The notes beneath the pieces are model-generated. The model searched no databases and was not told the DNA's origin. It worked only from the letters and a program-made list of their open reading frames with translations. A program made the position numbers and the translations under genes. Below are positions 26,448 to 36,117 of a stretch of DNA of 64,000 nucleotides, one piece after another (position 1 is the first letter of the stretch; the number at the start of each line of letters is the position of its first letter). The stretch is from positions 124,001 to 188,000 of the forward strand of contig NZ_FOFR01000012.1 in the NCBI RefSeq assembly GCF_900110955.1, written 5' to 3'. Origin of the DNA: Lentzea xinjiangensis (GTDB lineage Bacteria > Actinomycetota > Actinomycetes > Mycobacteriales > Pseudonocardiaceae).

Positions 26448-29377
26448 AGGCCGACGCGCAGAAGGTCCGCGAGCTGGCGAACCGCCCGGACGTCGCCGCG
26501 GTCTACCCGGTCGTGCCGAAGAAGAAGCAGAACTCGAACGCCGTCCAGCTCACCAGGACGATCGACGTCTGGCAGCGGTACGGCAAGCTCGGCGACGGCG
26601 TGCGGGTCGGCATCATCGACACCGGCGTCGACTACACCCACGCGAACTTCGGCGGGCCCGGCACGGTCGAGGCGTTCCGCGCCGTCGACCCGCGCGTGCA
26701 GGACCCGAACTTCCCGACCGCGAAGGTCGTCGGCGGCTACGACTTCGTGGGCGAGGAGTACGACGGCGGGAGCGAGGACCCGGCGCTCAACACGCCGAAG
26801 CCCGACCCCAACCCCATCGACTGTGACGGCCACGGCTCGCACGTCGCGGGCACCACGGCCGGTTTCGGCGAGAACGCCGACGGCAGCACGTTCACCGGCG
26901 ACCACGCCGAGCTCGACGCCGCGCAGCTCGACGGGATGAAGATCGGCCCCGGCACCGCCCCTAAGGCACTGGTCTACGCGCTCAAGGTCTTCGGCTGCTC
27001 CGGCTCCACCAACGTCACCTCGCAGGCGCTCGACTGGTCGCTCGACCCGGACGGCGACGGCGACTTCTCCGACCACCTCGACGTCGTCAACCTGTCGCTC
27101 GGCTCCGACTACGGCGCCCCGGACGACCCCGACAGCCTCTTCGTGAAGAAGCTGTACCGGGCCGGCGTCCTGCCGGTGTTCTCCGCGGGCAACGGCGGCG
27201 ACCTCTACGACGTCGGCGGCTCGCCGGGCAACACGCCCGAGGCGCTGACCGTCGCGTCCGTGCGCGACTCGTTCGTGCTCCGCGACGGCGCGGAGGTGCA
27301 GGGCCTCGGCCAGAAGCCGGGCCAGTACAGCCAGAACTTCACCGGCTACCCGGGCTACGACAAGACGCTGCCGGTCGTGAAGCTCACGCAGGCCGGCAAC
27401 CTCGACGGCTGCCAGCCGATCACGGACGCGGTAGCGGGCAGGTTGGTCTGGCTGGAGTGGGACGACAACGACGCGACGCGCCGGTGCGGTTCCGGTGCCC
27501 GCGCCGGCAACGTGCAGGCCGCCGGTGGCCAGGGCGTGCTGCTCTCGTCCGCGCTCAACAACTTCGCGGCGGGCATCGCCGGCAACGCGGCCATCCCGAT
27601 GTTCCAGTTCACCGGTGAGGCCACGAACCAGGTGCGCCCGGCGCTGGACGCGGGCACGCTGACCGTCCGCCTCGCGGGGGTCCTGCGCACCTCGACGCCG
27701 ACGCACGACCAGTCCATTTCGGACACGCCGAGCTCGTTCACGAGCCGCGGCACGCGCGGTCGGTCCATCAAGCCGGACGTCGCGGCGCCCGGTGACACGA
27801 TCTCGTCGACCGCCGTCGGCTCCGGCAACGACCGCTCGGTCCTCTCCGGCACCTCGATGGCGGCCCCGCACGTCGCCGGCATCGCCGCCCTGGTGCGCCA
27901 GACGCACCCGGACTGGACGCTGGAGGAGGTCAAGGCCGCGATCATGAACACCGCGGGCGCGGACGTGCGGGAGAGCGGCAAGACCTTCGCTCCCAACCGC
28001 GTCGGCACCGGCCGCGTGGACGGCAGGTCCGCGGTCGAGAACCAGGTCCTCGCCCACGTCGAGGAGGACGACGGCCACGTCAGCGCGAACTTCGGCGTCG
28101 TCGAGGTCTCCAAGCCGGTCTCCAGGAGCAAGACGATCAAGATCGTCAACAAGTCGGCCAAGGCAGTCGAGTACGAGCTCGGCTACACCGCGGCCACGAC
28201 GATCCCCGGCGTGAGCTACGTCCTCTCGCGGAACAGGGTGGGGCTGAGCCCGCGCGGCGTCGCCCGCGTCCAGGTCACGCTGCGGATCGACGACCCGAAG
28301 GCGCTGCGCAAGACGGTGGACCCGACCGTCGTCCCGACGCAGCTCGGCGAGCCGCGCCAGTTCCTCGCCGACGCCTCCGGGCGCGTGACCTTCACGCCGA
28401 TCGCCGGCACCGCGGTGCCGCTGCGGCTGTCGGTCTACTCGGCACCGAAGCCCGTCGCGGACATCACCACCCCGGCCGCTCTGAAGTTCCCCGGCGGCGC
28501 CGGGCAGGCGGTGCTGAACCTGACCGGCCGCGGTGTCGACCAGGGCACGGGTCCGCAGGCCTACCGCTCGCTGGTCAGCGTGCTCGAGCTGCAGGCGCGG
28601 TCGCCGAAGCTGCGCGACTGCCGCCGGGACGTCACGGAGAACTGCGCGCTCAACGAGACCGCCAGGGGCGGCGACCTGCGCTACGTCGGCGCGACCTCCA
28701 CGGCCCCGCTCTCGAAGGCCCAGGGCAGGCCGGAGGAGGCGCTGCTCGCGTTCGGTGTCGCGACGTGGGGCAACTGGTACAACCTCGGCGTCAACACGAT
28801 CCCGTTCGTCGACATCGACACCGACGGCGACGGCACCGCGGACTTCGAGGTGTCCGCGACCCGCGTGACCGACACCGACCTGCTGGTCGCGTCCACCGTC
28901 GACCTCAGGACGGGGGAGACGGTCGACGTCAGGGGCGTCAACAACCTCTACGGCGACGTCGACGCGAACGTGCAGGACACCGACGTCGTGGTCCTGCCGG
29001 TGCTGCTGACGGCGCTGGGCATCGACCCGGCGAAGGACACGGCGCGCCTCACGTACACCGTCGGCACCGACGGCTACTACCCGGCGCCGGGCAACGCGAA
29101 CAAGCTCGTCGACGTGATCGACCGCCCGCTGTCCTTCGACCCGCTCAAGCCGGGGCTGTGGGTGCGGGGCGGCGGCGACGCGGCGCTGTCGTACCTCGCG
29201 AAGCCGGGCACGGCGCTCGTCGTGGACAGGGACGAGGCGGCGCTGAGGGCCGACAAGTCCGAGGGACTGCTCGTGCTCAACCACCACAACGCGAGCGGCG
29301 ACCGCGCCTCGGTAGTCGCGGTCCGCACCCCACCCCAATCCCCGCCCACGAACCACCGCTCCTCCGACGTTTCCTGA
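26384..29377 (+). CDS. S8 (subtilisin-like) serine peptidase, catalytic and C-terminal part
   Basis: The body of the protease. The triad is intact: Asp79 in IIDTGVDYTH, His150 in GHGSHVAGTTAG and Ser491 in SGTSMAAPHVAG, counting from the GTG at 26384. A PA-type insertion lies between His and Ser (about residues 325-430). The C-terminal 450 residues look like Ig/fibronectin-type and S8-associated domains of secreted actinobacterial subtilases. The natural start is the signal peptide at 26061 in another frame, so as written the product lacks export and is probably not functional unless the frameshift is an error. No Shine-Dalgarno precedes 26384. Confidence 0.85.
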   Translation: MADTSTRELYRTSNGVPGVVVKADAQKVRELANRPDVAAVYPVVPKKKQNSNAVQLTRTIDVWQRYGKLGDGVRVGIIDTGVDYTHANFGGPGTVEAFRAVDPRVQDPNFPTAKVVGGYDFVGEEYDGGSEDPALNTPKPDPNPIDCDGHGSHVAGTTAGFGENADGSTFTGDHAELDAAQLDGMKIGPGTAPKALVYALKVFGCSGSTNVTSQALDWSLDPDGDGDFSDHLDVVNLSLGSDYGAPDDPDSLFVKKLYRAGVLPVFSAGNGGDLYDVGGSPGNTPEALTVASVRDSFVLRDGAEVQGLGQKPGQYSQNFTGYPGYDKTLPVVKLTQAGNLDGCQPITDAVAGRLVWLEWDDNDATRRCGSGARAGNVQAAGGQGVLLSSALNNFAAGIAGNAAIPMFQFTGEATNQVRPALDAGTLTVRLAGVLRTSTPTHDQSISDTPSSFTSRGTRGRSIKPDVAAPGDTISSTAVGSGNDRSVLSGTSMAAPHVAGIAALVRQTHPDWTLEEVKAAIMNTAGADVRESGKTFAPNRVGTGRVDGRSAVENQVLAHVEEDDGHVSANFGVVEVSKPVSRSKTIKIVNKSAKAVEYELGYTAATTIPGVSYVLSRNRVGLSPRGVARVQVTLRIDDPKALRKTVDPTVVPTQLGEPRQFLADASGRVTFTPIAGTAVPLRLSVYSAPKPVADITTPAALKFPGGAGQAVLNLTGRGVDQGTGPQAYRSLVSVLELQARSPKLRDCRRDVTENCALNETARGGDLRYVGATSTAPLSKAQGRPEEALLAFGVATWGNWYNLGVNTIPFVDIDTDGDGTADFEVSATRVTDTDLLVASTVDLRTGETVDVRGVNNLYGDVDANVQDTDVVVLPVLLTALGIDPAKDTARLTYTVGTDGYYPAPGNANKLVDVIDRPLSFDPLKPGLWVRGGGDAALSYLAKPGTALVVDRDEAALRADKSEGLLVLNHHNASGDRASVVAVRTPPQSPPTNHRSSDVS

Positions 29378-29378
29378 C

Positions 29379-29431
29379 GTCACGCGGGGGCCCCGCGTTC
29401 CCCAGAGGGAAACGCGGGGCCCCCGCGTGAC
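29379..29431. terminator. Very strong hairpin after the subtilase gene
   Basis: Two perfect 21-nt arms (29379-29399 and 29411-29431) pair, and the loop itself can pair further (TTCCC with GGGAA). It starts directly after the subtilase stop. Confidence 0.9.
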
Positions 29432-29588
29432 TTGTGTGGGCGGCGGGCGTCACCCCTTCACGCGACACCGTTCGTTCGGTCGAGTGACACTCGAAGGTGG
29501 GGAATGGGCCGTGTGGGTGTCCCGCAGTACGGGAGAGAACATCCCGAAGGGGTGTCCGGCATGCGGCGGGTGGCCACGATGCCGGTAG

Positions 29589-29626
29589 CCTTTCGCAAAG
29601 GAAAGTAGTCCCACCAATTGGGGACT
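29589..29626 (+). promoter_or_regulatory. Two small hairpins in the leuB leader
   Basis: CCTTT/AAAGG (29589-29601) and AGTCCC/GGGACT (29607-29612 with 29621-29626) lie directly upstream of the GGGAGG ribosome site of leuB. They could modulate expression. No leader peptide is seen. Confidence 0.3.
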
Positions 29627-29646
29627 GACACCTGGGAGGTGTGTGG

Positions 29647-30684
29647 ATGCGGCTCGCAGTGATCCCAGGAGACGGGATCGGGCCCGAGGTCATCGCTGAG
29701 GCCCTGAAGGTCCTCGGCGAGGTCGTTCCGGCGGCCGAGATCACTCGCTACGACCTCGGCGCGGCGCGCTGGCACGCCACGGGAGAGTTGTTGCCCGAGT
29801 CGGTGCTGGGGGAGCTTCGCCAGCACGACGCGATCCTGCTCGGCGCGGTGGGCGACCCGTCGGTGCCGAGCGGAATTCTGGAGCGCGGGCTGCTGCTGCG
29901 GCTGCGCTTCGAGCTCGACCACCACGTGAACCTCCGCCCCGCCCGTCTCTACCCCGGCGTCCGCAGCCCGCTCGCGGACCCGCCGGAGATCGACATGGTG
30001 GTGGTCCGCGAGGGCACCGAGGGCCCGTACGCGGGCAACGGCGGTCTGCTCCGCAAGGACACCCCGCACGAGATCGCGACCGAGGTCTCGCTCAACACGT
30101 CGTTCGGTGTGGAGCGCGTCGTCCGCGACGCCTTCGCCCGCGCGTCGGCCCGTCCGCGTCGCCACCTGACGCTGGTGCACAAGACGAACGTCCTCACGCA
30201 CGCCGGCTCGCTGTGGTCGCGCGTCGTCGAGGAGGTCTCGCTGCAGCACCCGGACGTCACGGTCGCGTACCAGCACGTGGACGCGGCCACGATCCACCTG
30301 GTCACCGACCCGGCCCGCTACGACGTGATCGTGACGGACAACCTGTTCGGCGACATCCTGACCGACCTCGCCGCCGCCGTCACGGGCGGAATCGGCCTGG
30401 CCGCGTCCGGCAACCTGGACGTGACGCGCCGCAACCCGTCGATGTTCGAGCCGGTGCACGGCTCGGCGCCCGACATCGCGGGCCAGGGCATCGCGGACCC
30501 GACCGCCGCCGTGCTGTCGGTGGCGTTGCTGCTCGACCACCTCGGTGAGCACGAGGCGTCGCGCCGGATCGAGGCCTCCGTGGCGTTCGACCTCGCGACC
30601 CGCGACCACCAGTCGCCGGGCGCGACCTACGCGATCGGCGACAGGCTCGCGGCTCTCGTGTCGTCGAACGTGCGCACGGGCTGA
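29647..30684 (+). CDS. leuB: 3-isopropylmalate dehydrogenase
   Basis: LeuB (345 aa) oxidatively decarboxylates 3-isopropylmalate in leucine synthesis. Seen: [10 protein letters not shown] at the N-terminus, the substrate loop with Arg in [21 protein letters not shown] (part), the metal-binding Asp in [14 protein letters not shown], and NAD specificity near [14 protein letters not shown] chose the ATG at 29647 because GGGAGG lies 7 nt before it; a GTG two codons upstream is too close. leuCD are 11 kb away and leuA is not in the window. Confidence 0.96.
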   Translation: MRLAVIPGDGIGPEVIAEALKVLGEVVPAAEITRYDLGAARWHATGELLPESVLGELRQHDAILLGAVGDPSVPSGILERGLLLRLRFELDHHVNLRPARLYPGVRSPLADPPEIDMVVVREGTEGPYAGNGGLLRKDTPHEIATEVSLNTSFGVERVVRDAFARASARPRRHLTLVHKTNVLTHAGSLWSRVVEEVSLQHPDVTVAYQHVDAATIHLVTDPARYDVIVTDNLFGDILTDLAAAVTGGIGLAASGNLDVTRRNPSMFEPVHGSAPDIAGQGIADPTAAVLSVALLLDHLGEHEASRRIEASVAFDLATRDHQSPGATYAIGDRLAALVSSNVRTG

Positions 30685-30703
30685 GCCGGTCCTGTCAGAC
30701 GTT

Positions 30704-30739
30704 TCGAAGCCCGGCCGGGGATCCCCGGCCGGGCTTCGA
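30704..30739. terminator. 36-bp perfect palindromic bidirectional terminator
   Basis: The sequence from 30704 to 30739 is a perfect palindrome centred on GGATCC, with further pairing (GACGT/ACGTC) outside a 2-nt bulge. It lies between the convergent leuB and YCII-domain genes. Confidence 0.9.
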
Positions 30740-30774
30740 CGTCCTCGGCGCTGATCGGCTCCTGTCCGCGCCGG

Positions 30775-31194
30775 TCAGAGCTGGCCGTTGGCCTCACGCC
30801 ACGCGCGCTCCTTCTGGATCCACTCGTTGTCCTGCGGGAACTCGTCGATCGTCGGCACCCGGCGGATCTCGGTCTTGAACCCGGCCGCCTTGATCGGGCT
30901 GCGCTTGGCCCACTCGACCGCTTCCTCCTTCGACGCCACGTTGATGAGGTAGAAGCCGTTGAACAGCTCCTTGGCCTCGCCGTACGGGCCGTCGGTGACG
31001 ATCGGCGGCTCGGCGGAGAAGTCGACGACGACGCCCTGCGCCGGGTCGTCCAGGCCCTCGGCGGCCAGCAGGACGCCCGCGCGGATCATCTCGTCGTTGA
31101 AGCGGCCGGTCAGCTCCATCATCTTCGCGAAGTCGACGTCGCCCAGGTTCGCCCACGCCTCGTCGGTCGCGCGCCAGATCAGCATGAACTTCAC
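30775..31194 (-). CDS. YCII/DGPF-domain protein
   Basis: A 139-aa protein of the YCII-related (DGPF) family, seen from VKFMLIWRATDEAW, the signature TDGPYGEAKELFNGFYLI and WAKRSPI. These small proteins have a ferredoxin-like fold; in actinobacteria they often sit by an ECF sigma factor of the SigJ type, but none is here. Their activity is unknown. The GTG at 31194 has GGGAG 8 nt upstream. Confidence 0.88.
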   Translation of the reverse strand: MKFMLIWRATDEAWANLGDVDFAKMMELTGRFNDEMIRAGVLLAAEGLDDPAQGVVVDFSAEPPIVTDGPYGEAKELFNGFYLINVASKEEAVEWAKRSPIKAAGFKTEIRRVPTIDEFPQDNEWIQKERAWREANGQL

Positions 31195-31406
31195 GGTGTG
31201 TCTCCCTGTGTCCCGCGTGGGCCGCTTCAGCCCCCGGCACCCCCAGGTCGAACGGGTCCGGCGCCGGATCGACACGGCGCCCGAACTTTTCGGAAGATTT
31301 TCTGTTGCCGCAGCTCAGGCGCGGTGAGGGCGTGTGGGGCGACCGCGGCCGCGTGCCGAGGTCCACGTCACTTGCGCGAACTTCCTGCAAGCCCTGTGCA
31401 GAAAGC

Positions 31407-31547
31407 GGGTTACAGTACGGGCGTCGTGCACGGGGGAAGTCCGGTCGAAGTCCGGCGCTGACCCGCAACGGTAGGTCCCCGAGGGGACGAGCCCGATCAC
31501 CCGCACACGGCAGCCAGAGGAATCCGACTCCTGCCGTGGTCTGCGGG
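31407..31547 (+). ncRNA. Cobalamin (adenosylcobalamin-type) riboswitch
   Basis: The conserved core is easily read: GGGGGAAGTCCGGTCGAAG, then TCCGGCGCTGACCCGCAAC and GGT (31432-31472), followed by the variable stem CCCCGAGGGG and a B12-box-like GCCAGAGGAATCC...CTCCTGCC (31512-31535). The 3' part also forms a hairpin CACGGCAG/CTGCCGTG (31506-31513 with 31531-31538) extended by CCCGCA/TGCGGG, which would hide the ribosome site GGGAAGGG of the next gene. Control of translation by cobalamin is the simplest reading. Ends are approximate. Confidence 0.9.
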
Positions 31548-31557
31548 AAGGGCACAT

Positions 31558-32579
31558 GTGATCGGGAAGATCAGCGCGCTCGTCGGCGTGCTCGCCGTCA
31601 GCATCGTCGCGGGCGTGGGGCTGGGCCCCGTCTCCGTCCCGTTCGACCTCACCCTCCAGTTGCTGCACGCGGCCGTCACCGGCGGCACGGTCCCCGCCGA
31701 CCTCGCCGGGCAGTACCACATCGTCTGGGACATCCGGTTGCCCCGCGTCCTGCTGGCCGCCGTGGTCGGTGCCGGTCTCAGCACCGTCGGCGTGGCCATC
31801 CAGGCGATGGTCCGCAACGCGCTCGCCGACCCGTACGTCCTCGGCATCTCTTCGGGAGCAAGCGTCGGAGCGACAGCCGTGGCGACGATGGGCGTCCTCA
31901 GCGGTCTCGGCGTCTACGCGCTGTCGACGGGCGCGTTCCTCACCGGGCTCGGGGCGACCGCTCTCGTGTACATCACCGCGCGCACGAACCGGGGGCTGAC
32001 GCCGCTGCGGCTGGTGCTGACCGGGACCGCGCTGGCGTACGGCTTCTCCGCCGTGGCGATGCTGCTGGTGTTCCAGGCGCCCCACGGGGAGGCCGCGCGT
32101 GCGGCGATGTTCTGGTTGCTGGGCAGCCTCGGCGGGGCGGACTGGAGGTCGTTGCCCGTCGCCACGGTCGTGACGGTGCTCGGGATCGTCTACCTGATGA
32201 CCAGGGCGCGGCAGCTCAACGCGCTGGCGATGGGGGACGAGACCGCGACCACGCTCGGCGTCGCCGTCACCCGGTTCCGCACGCACCTGTTCATCGTCAC
32301 GGCGGGCATCACCGGGGTGCTGGTGGCGGTCAGCGGCGCGGTGGGCTTCGTCGGGCTGATGCTGCCGCACCTCACCCGCATGGTCGTGGGGGCCGACCAC
32401 CGCAGGGTCCTGCCGCTCGCCCCCCTCGCCGGCGCGAGCTTCCTGGTCTGGGTGGACGTGGCCGCCCGCATGCTCGCGGCTCCGGAGGAGCTGCCGCTCG
32501 GTGTCATCACGGCCGCGATCGGCGTGCCGTGCTTCATCTTCCTCATGCGCCGCAGGGCCTACGTCTTCGGAGGACGTTG

Positions 32580-32580
<1 letters not shown>
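31558..32580 (+). CDS. FecCD/BtuC-type ABC transporter permease
   Basis: A 340-aa permease with about ten hydrophobic segments. The FecCD-family blocks include RLPRVLLAAVVGAGLSTVGVAIQ, DPYVLGISSGASVGA (shown in short pieces) and GFVGLMLPHLTRMVVGADHR. The family imports iron-siderophores, heme or cobalamin. The cobalamin riboswitch that ends 11 nt upstream makes a corrinoid the likely substrate. The start is GTG 31558; the ribosome site lies in the riboswitch's last stem. It overlaps the ATPase gene start by 1 nt. A proposed F420-precursor transporter family has similar components and cannot be ruled out. Confidence 0.88.
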
Positions 32581-33316
<736 letters not shown>

Positions 33317-33320
<4 letters not shown>

Positions 33321-34297
33321 GAACCGCTCTCGCCGCCGCCGCCCTGCTGCTCGTCTCCGGCTGCGGTGCCACCGTCGCGCAGGACACCTCCGCGACGGAC
33401 CCGGTGACCGTCACCAACTGCGGTCAGCAGGTCACCTTCGACGAGGTGCCGTCCAAAGTGGTCACCAACGACACCGGCATCACCGAGCTGATGTTCGCGC
33501 TGGGTCTCAAGGACCGCATGGCCGGGTACGTCGTCGACGGCGACAACACGGTCGACCTCCAGACCTCGCCGTGGAAAGCGGACTTCGACAGCACGAGGAA
33601 GCTCGCCGACAAGATCTCCAAGGAGGTCGTGCAGGGCGCCAACGCCGACCTCGTGTTCGCCGGCTGGAACTACGGCTTCAGCGAGAGCACCGGCTTCACC
33701 CCGGACGCGCTGAAGCAGCTCGGGATCGGCAGCTACCTGCTCACCGAGTCGTGCCGCAACGGCGCGGGCAAGCAGCGCGGCATCATGCCGGCGCTCGACG
33801 CGCTCTACACGGACCTGCGCAACCTCGGCAAGATCTTCCGGGTCGAGGCCAAGGCCGAGGAGCTCGTCCAGAGCTACCGGCGGCGGATCGAGAACGCGGG
33901 CAAGCTCATGGCGGGCAAACCGCGGCCGAAGGTGTTCCTCTACGACAGCGGCCAGGACCAGCCGTTCACGTCCGGCAGGAACGCGGCGCCGCAGGACATC
34001 ATCGGCAAGGCCGGTGGCGACAACGTCTTCGGCGACCTCGACGACAGCTGGACCACGGTCAACTGGGAGGCCGTCGTGCAGCGCGCCCCCGACGTCGTGC
34101 TGATCGTGGACTACGCCGACGGCGAGGCGAACACACCCGCGCAGAAGCAGGCGTTCCTGGAGGGGTTCGCGCCGCTGCGGAACTCACCGGCGATCAAGAA
34201 CAAGCGCTTCTACTCGCTGCCGTACGCGGCGCTCGTCGAGGGCCCCCGCAACCCCGCGTCCGTCGAGGCCTTCGCGAAGTACCTGGCACAGGTGTGA
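33317..34297 (+). CDS. ABC transporter substrate-binding lipoprotein
   Basis: A 326-aa lipoprotein with lipobox LLLVSGCG. The mature part is a periplasmic-binding-type (class III, FepB/BtuF-like) protein: VTVTNCGQQVTF, ITELMFALGLKDRMAGY, then APDVVLIVDYADG. It starts with TTG at 33317, overlapping the ATPase stop, with AGGAGG 8 nt upstream. Cobalamin or a precursor is the probable ligand because of the riboswitch. This is an inference. Confidence 0.88.
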
Positions 34298-34371
34298 CCC
34301 CGTGACCAGATAGTGGGAGATTTCTTCCCGGCGCTTGGTACGTCGTGCTGAGCTGTGGCAGCATCCGAAGC

Positions 34372-34416
34372 ATGGCTCAGCACCTCGCCACCATTATCGA
34401 CGAGCGCGTCGGGTAG
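34372..34416 (+). CDS. Probable cimA leader peptide with Ile codons
   Basis: A 14-codon frame encodes MAQHLATIIDERVG, ending TAG. Two consecutive Ile codons (ATT ATC) lie in the middle; ATT is a very rare codon in this genome. Isoleucine is the expected end product of citramalate synthase, the next gene. The frame ends inside a strong hairpin followed by a terminator. Position, codons and structure match a classical attenuation leader. Confidence 0.7.
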   Translation: MAQHLATIIDERVG

Positions 34417-34470
34417 TGCCGCCCCTGGCACCCGACGCGCAGACCTCTCGCATCCGCGGGGGGTCTTTTT
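34404..34470 (+). promoter_or_regulatory. cimA transcription attenuator
   Basis: A long hairpin pairs GCGCGTCGGG with CCCGACGCGC (34404-34413 with 34431-34440), with TGCC/GGCA inside (34417-34420, 34427-34430). Directly after it AGACCTC pairs with GGGGTCT (34441-34447 with 34460-34466), followed by TTTTT, a rho-independent terminator 28 nt before the cimA start. A ribosome stalled at the Ile codons just upstream could disturb the first hairpin and so the terminator. Confidence 0.75.
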
Positions 34471-34497
34471 GTTTGCCCGGATGAGGAGATGACCCCG

Positions 34498-36108
34498 ATG
34501 GCCGGCCCGAACGACGAGTTCCACGTCTACGACACGACGTTGCGCGACGGCGCACAACGCGAGGGCATTTCGTACTCCGTCACGGACAAGCTCGCGGTCG
34601 CGCGGCTGCTCGACGGGCTCGGCGTCGGTTTCATCGAGGGCGGCTGGCCCGGCGCACTGCCCAAGGACACCGAGTTCTTCGCCCGCGCGGCGGCCGGTGA
34701 CCTGGAGCTCGCGCACGCGCAGCTCGTTGCGTTCGGGGCGACCCGCAGGGCGGGCGTCAGGGTCGAGGACGACCCGCAGGTCAAGGCGCTCCTCGACAGC
34801 CAGGCGCCGGTCGTGACGCTCGTGGCGAAGTCGGACCTGCGCCACGTCGAGCGGGCACTGCGCACCGACGCGGAAGAGAACCTCAGGATGGTGCACGACA
34901 CCGTCAAGTTCCTGAAGGACCACGGAAGGCGCGTCTTCCTCGACGCCGAGCACTTCTTCGACGGCTACGCGTTCTCCCCGGACACCGCGCTGCGCGTGCT
35001 GGAGTCCGCTGTGGAGGGTGGCGCGGACGTCGTCGTGCTGTGCGACACGAACGGCGGCCAGCTCCCGCTGGGGCTCGCCGAAACCGTCGCCGAGGTCGTC
35101 GAGAAGACCGGTTTCCGGGTGGGGATCCACTGCCAGGACGACACGTCCTGCGCGGTGGCGAACACCATCGCGGCCGTCCAGGCGGGCGCGACGCACGTTC
35201 AATGCACCGCGAACGGTTACGGCGAGCGAGCGGGCAACGCGGACCTGTTCGCCGTCGTGGGAAACCTCGTGACCAAGCTCGGCATGGAGGTGCTCCCGAC
35301 CGGGGCGCTGGCCGAGCTCACCCGCGTCTCCCATGCGTTGGCCGAGATCGCGAACATCGCACCCGACACCCACCAGGCCTACGTCGGGTCGTCGGCATTC
35401 GCCCACAAGGCGGGTCTGCACGCGAGCGCGATCAAGGTGGATCCGGAGCTCTACAACCACATCGTTCCGGAAGCCGTCGGCAACGACATGCGGGTGCTGG
35501 TCACCGAGATGGCCGGCCGGGCGAGCATCGAGCTCAAGGGACGTGAGTTCGGTCTCGACCTGGCCGGCCGGGGGACCGAGGTCGGCAGCGCTCTGCAGCG
35601 CGTCAAGGAACTCGAGTCGAAGGGCTGGTCGTTCGAGGCGGCCGACGCGTCGCTCGAGCTCCTGCTGCGGGCCGAGCTGTCCGAACTGGACGGTCCGCCG
35701 CCGTTCGCGCTGGAGTCCTACCGGGTCGTGCTGGACCACCGCTCCGACGGCGAGATCGTGTCGGAGGCCACGGTCAAGGTGCACGTGGCGGGGCAGCGGG
35801 TGATCGCCACCGCCGAGGGCAACGGTCCCGTGCACGCGCTGGACGCGGCCCTGCGCAAGGCGTTGCTGCCGCACCTGTCCTGGTTGGACACCGTGGAGCT
35901 GGCCGACTACAAGGTGCGCATCCTCACCGAGCACCCCAAGCAGGGCATGCACGGCACGGACGCGGTGACGCGCGTGCTGGTCGAGTCGACGGACGGCGAG
36001 CGCGAGTGGACCACGGTGGGGGTGCACGGCAACATCGTCGAGGCCTCCTGGCTCGCGCTGCGCGACGCCCTCGCGCACAAGTCGATGAGGGCGAGCACGC
36101 CGGTCTAG
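34498..36108 (+). CDS. cimA: (R)-citramalate synthase
   Basis: A LeuA-like DRE-TIM enzyme of 536 aa that joins pyruvate and acetyl-CoA, giving a threonine-independent route to 2-oxobutyrate and isoleucine. Seen: YDTTLRDGAQREGI, the metal-binding region GIHCQDDTSCAVAN, the HQAYVGSSAFAHKAGLHASA block of the citramalate synthase type, and a C-terminal LeuA-type regulatory domain (from about residue 390). The ATG at 34498 has GGAG 9 nt upstream; the ATG at 34489 touches it and is unlikely. Confidence 0.93.
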   Translation: MAGPNDEFHVYDTTLRDGAQREGISYSVTDKLAVARLLDGLGVGFIEGGWPGALPKDTEFFARAAAGDLELAHAQLVAFGATRRAGVRVEDDPQVKALLDSQAPVVTLVAKSDLRHVERALRTDAEENLRMVHDTVKFLKDHGRRVFLDAEHFFDGYAFSPDTALRVLESAVEGGADVVVLCDTNGGQLPLGLAETVAEVVEKTGFRVGIHCQDDTSCAVANTIAAVQAGATHVQCTANGYGERAGNADLFAVVGNLVTKLGMEVLPTGALAELTRVSHALAEIANIAPDTHQAYVGSSAFAHKAGLHASAIKVDPELYNHIVPEAVGNDMRVLVTEMAGRASIELKGREFGLDLAGRGTEVGSALQRVKELESKGWSFEAADASLELLLRAELSELDGPPPFALESYRVVLDHRSDGEIVSEATVKVHVAGQRVIATAEGNGPVHALDAALRKALLPHLSWLDTVELADYKVRILTEHPKQGMHGTDAVTRVLVESTDGEREWTTVGVHGNIVEASWLALRDALAHKSMRASTPV

Positions 36109-36111
36109 AGT
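36106..36111 (+). promoter_or_regulatory. -10 element overlapping the cimA stop codon
   Basis: TAGAGT, whose first three bases are the cimA stop codon; 6 nt before the GTG at 36118. Confidence 0.5.
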
Positions 36112-36117
36112 TGGACC

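Noticed and set aside
25937..29383. Very long minus-strand open frame (over 1,100 codons) opposite the subtilase gene
   Set aside because: It is the antisense shadow of high-GC codons with G/C in the third position. Its translation is Arg/Ala/Asp/Val-rich low complexity with no family motifs, while the plus strand carries an intact S8 triad.
34298..34497. T-box riboswitch upstream of cimA
   Set aside because: No T-box sequence or specifier-loop architecture is visible; the leader peptide with Ile codons explains the terminator better.
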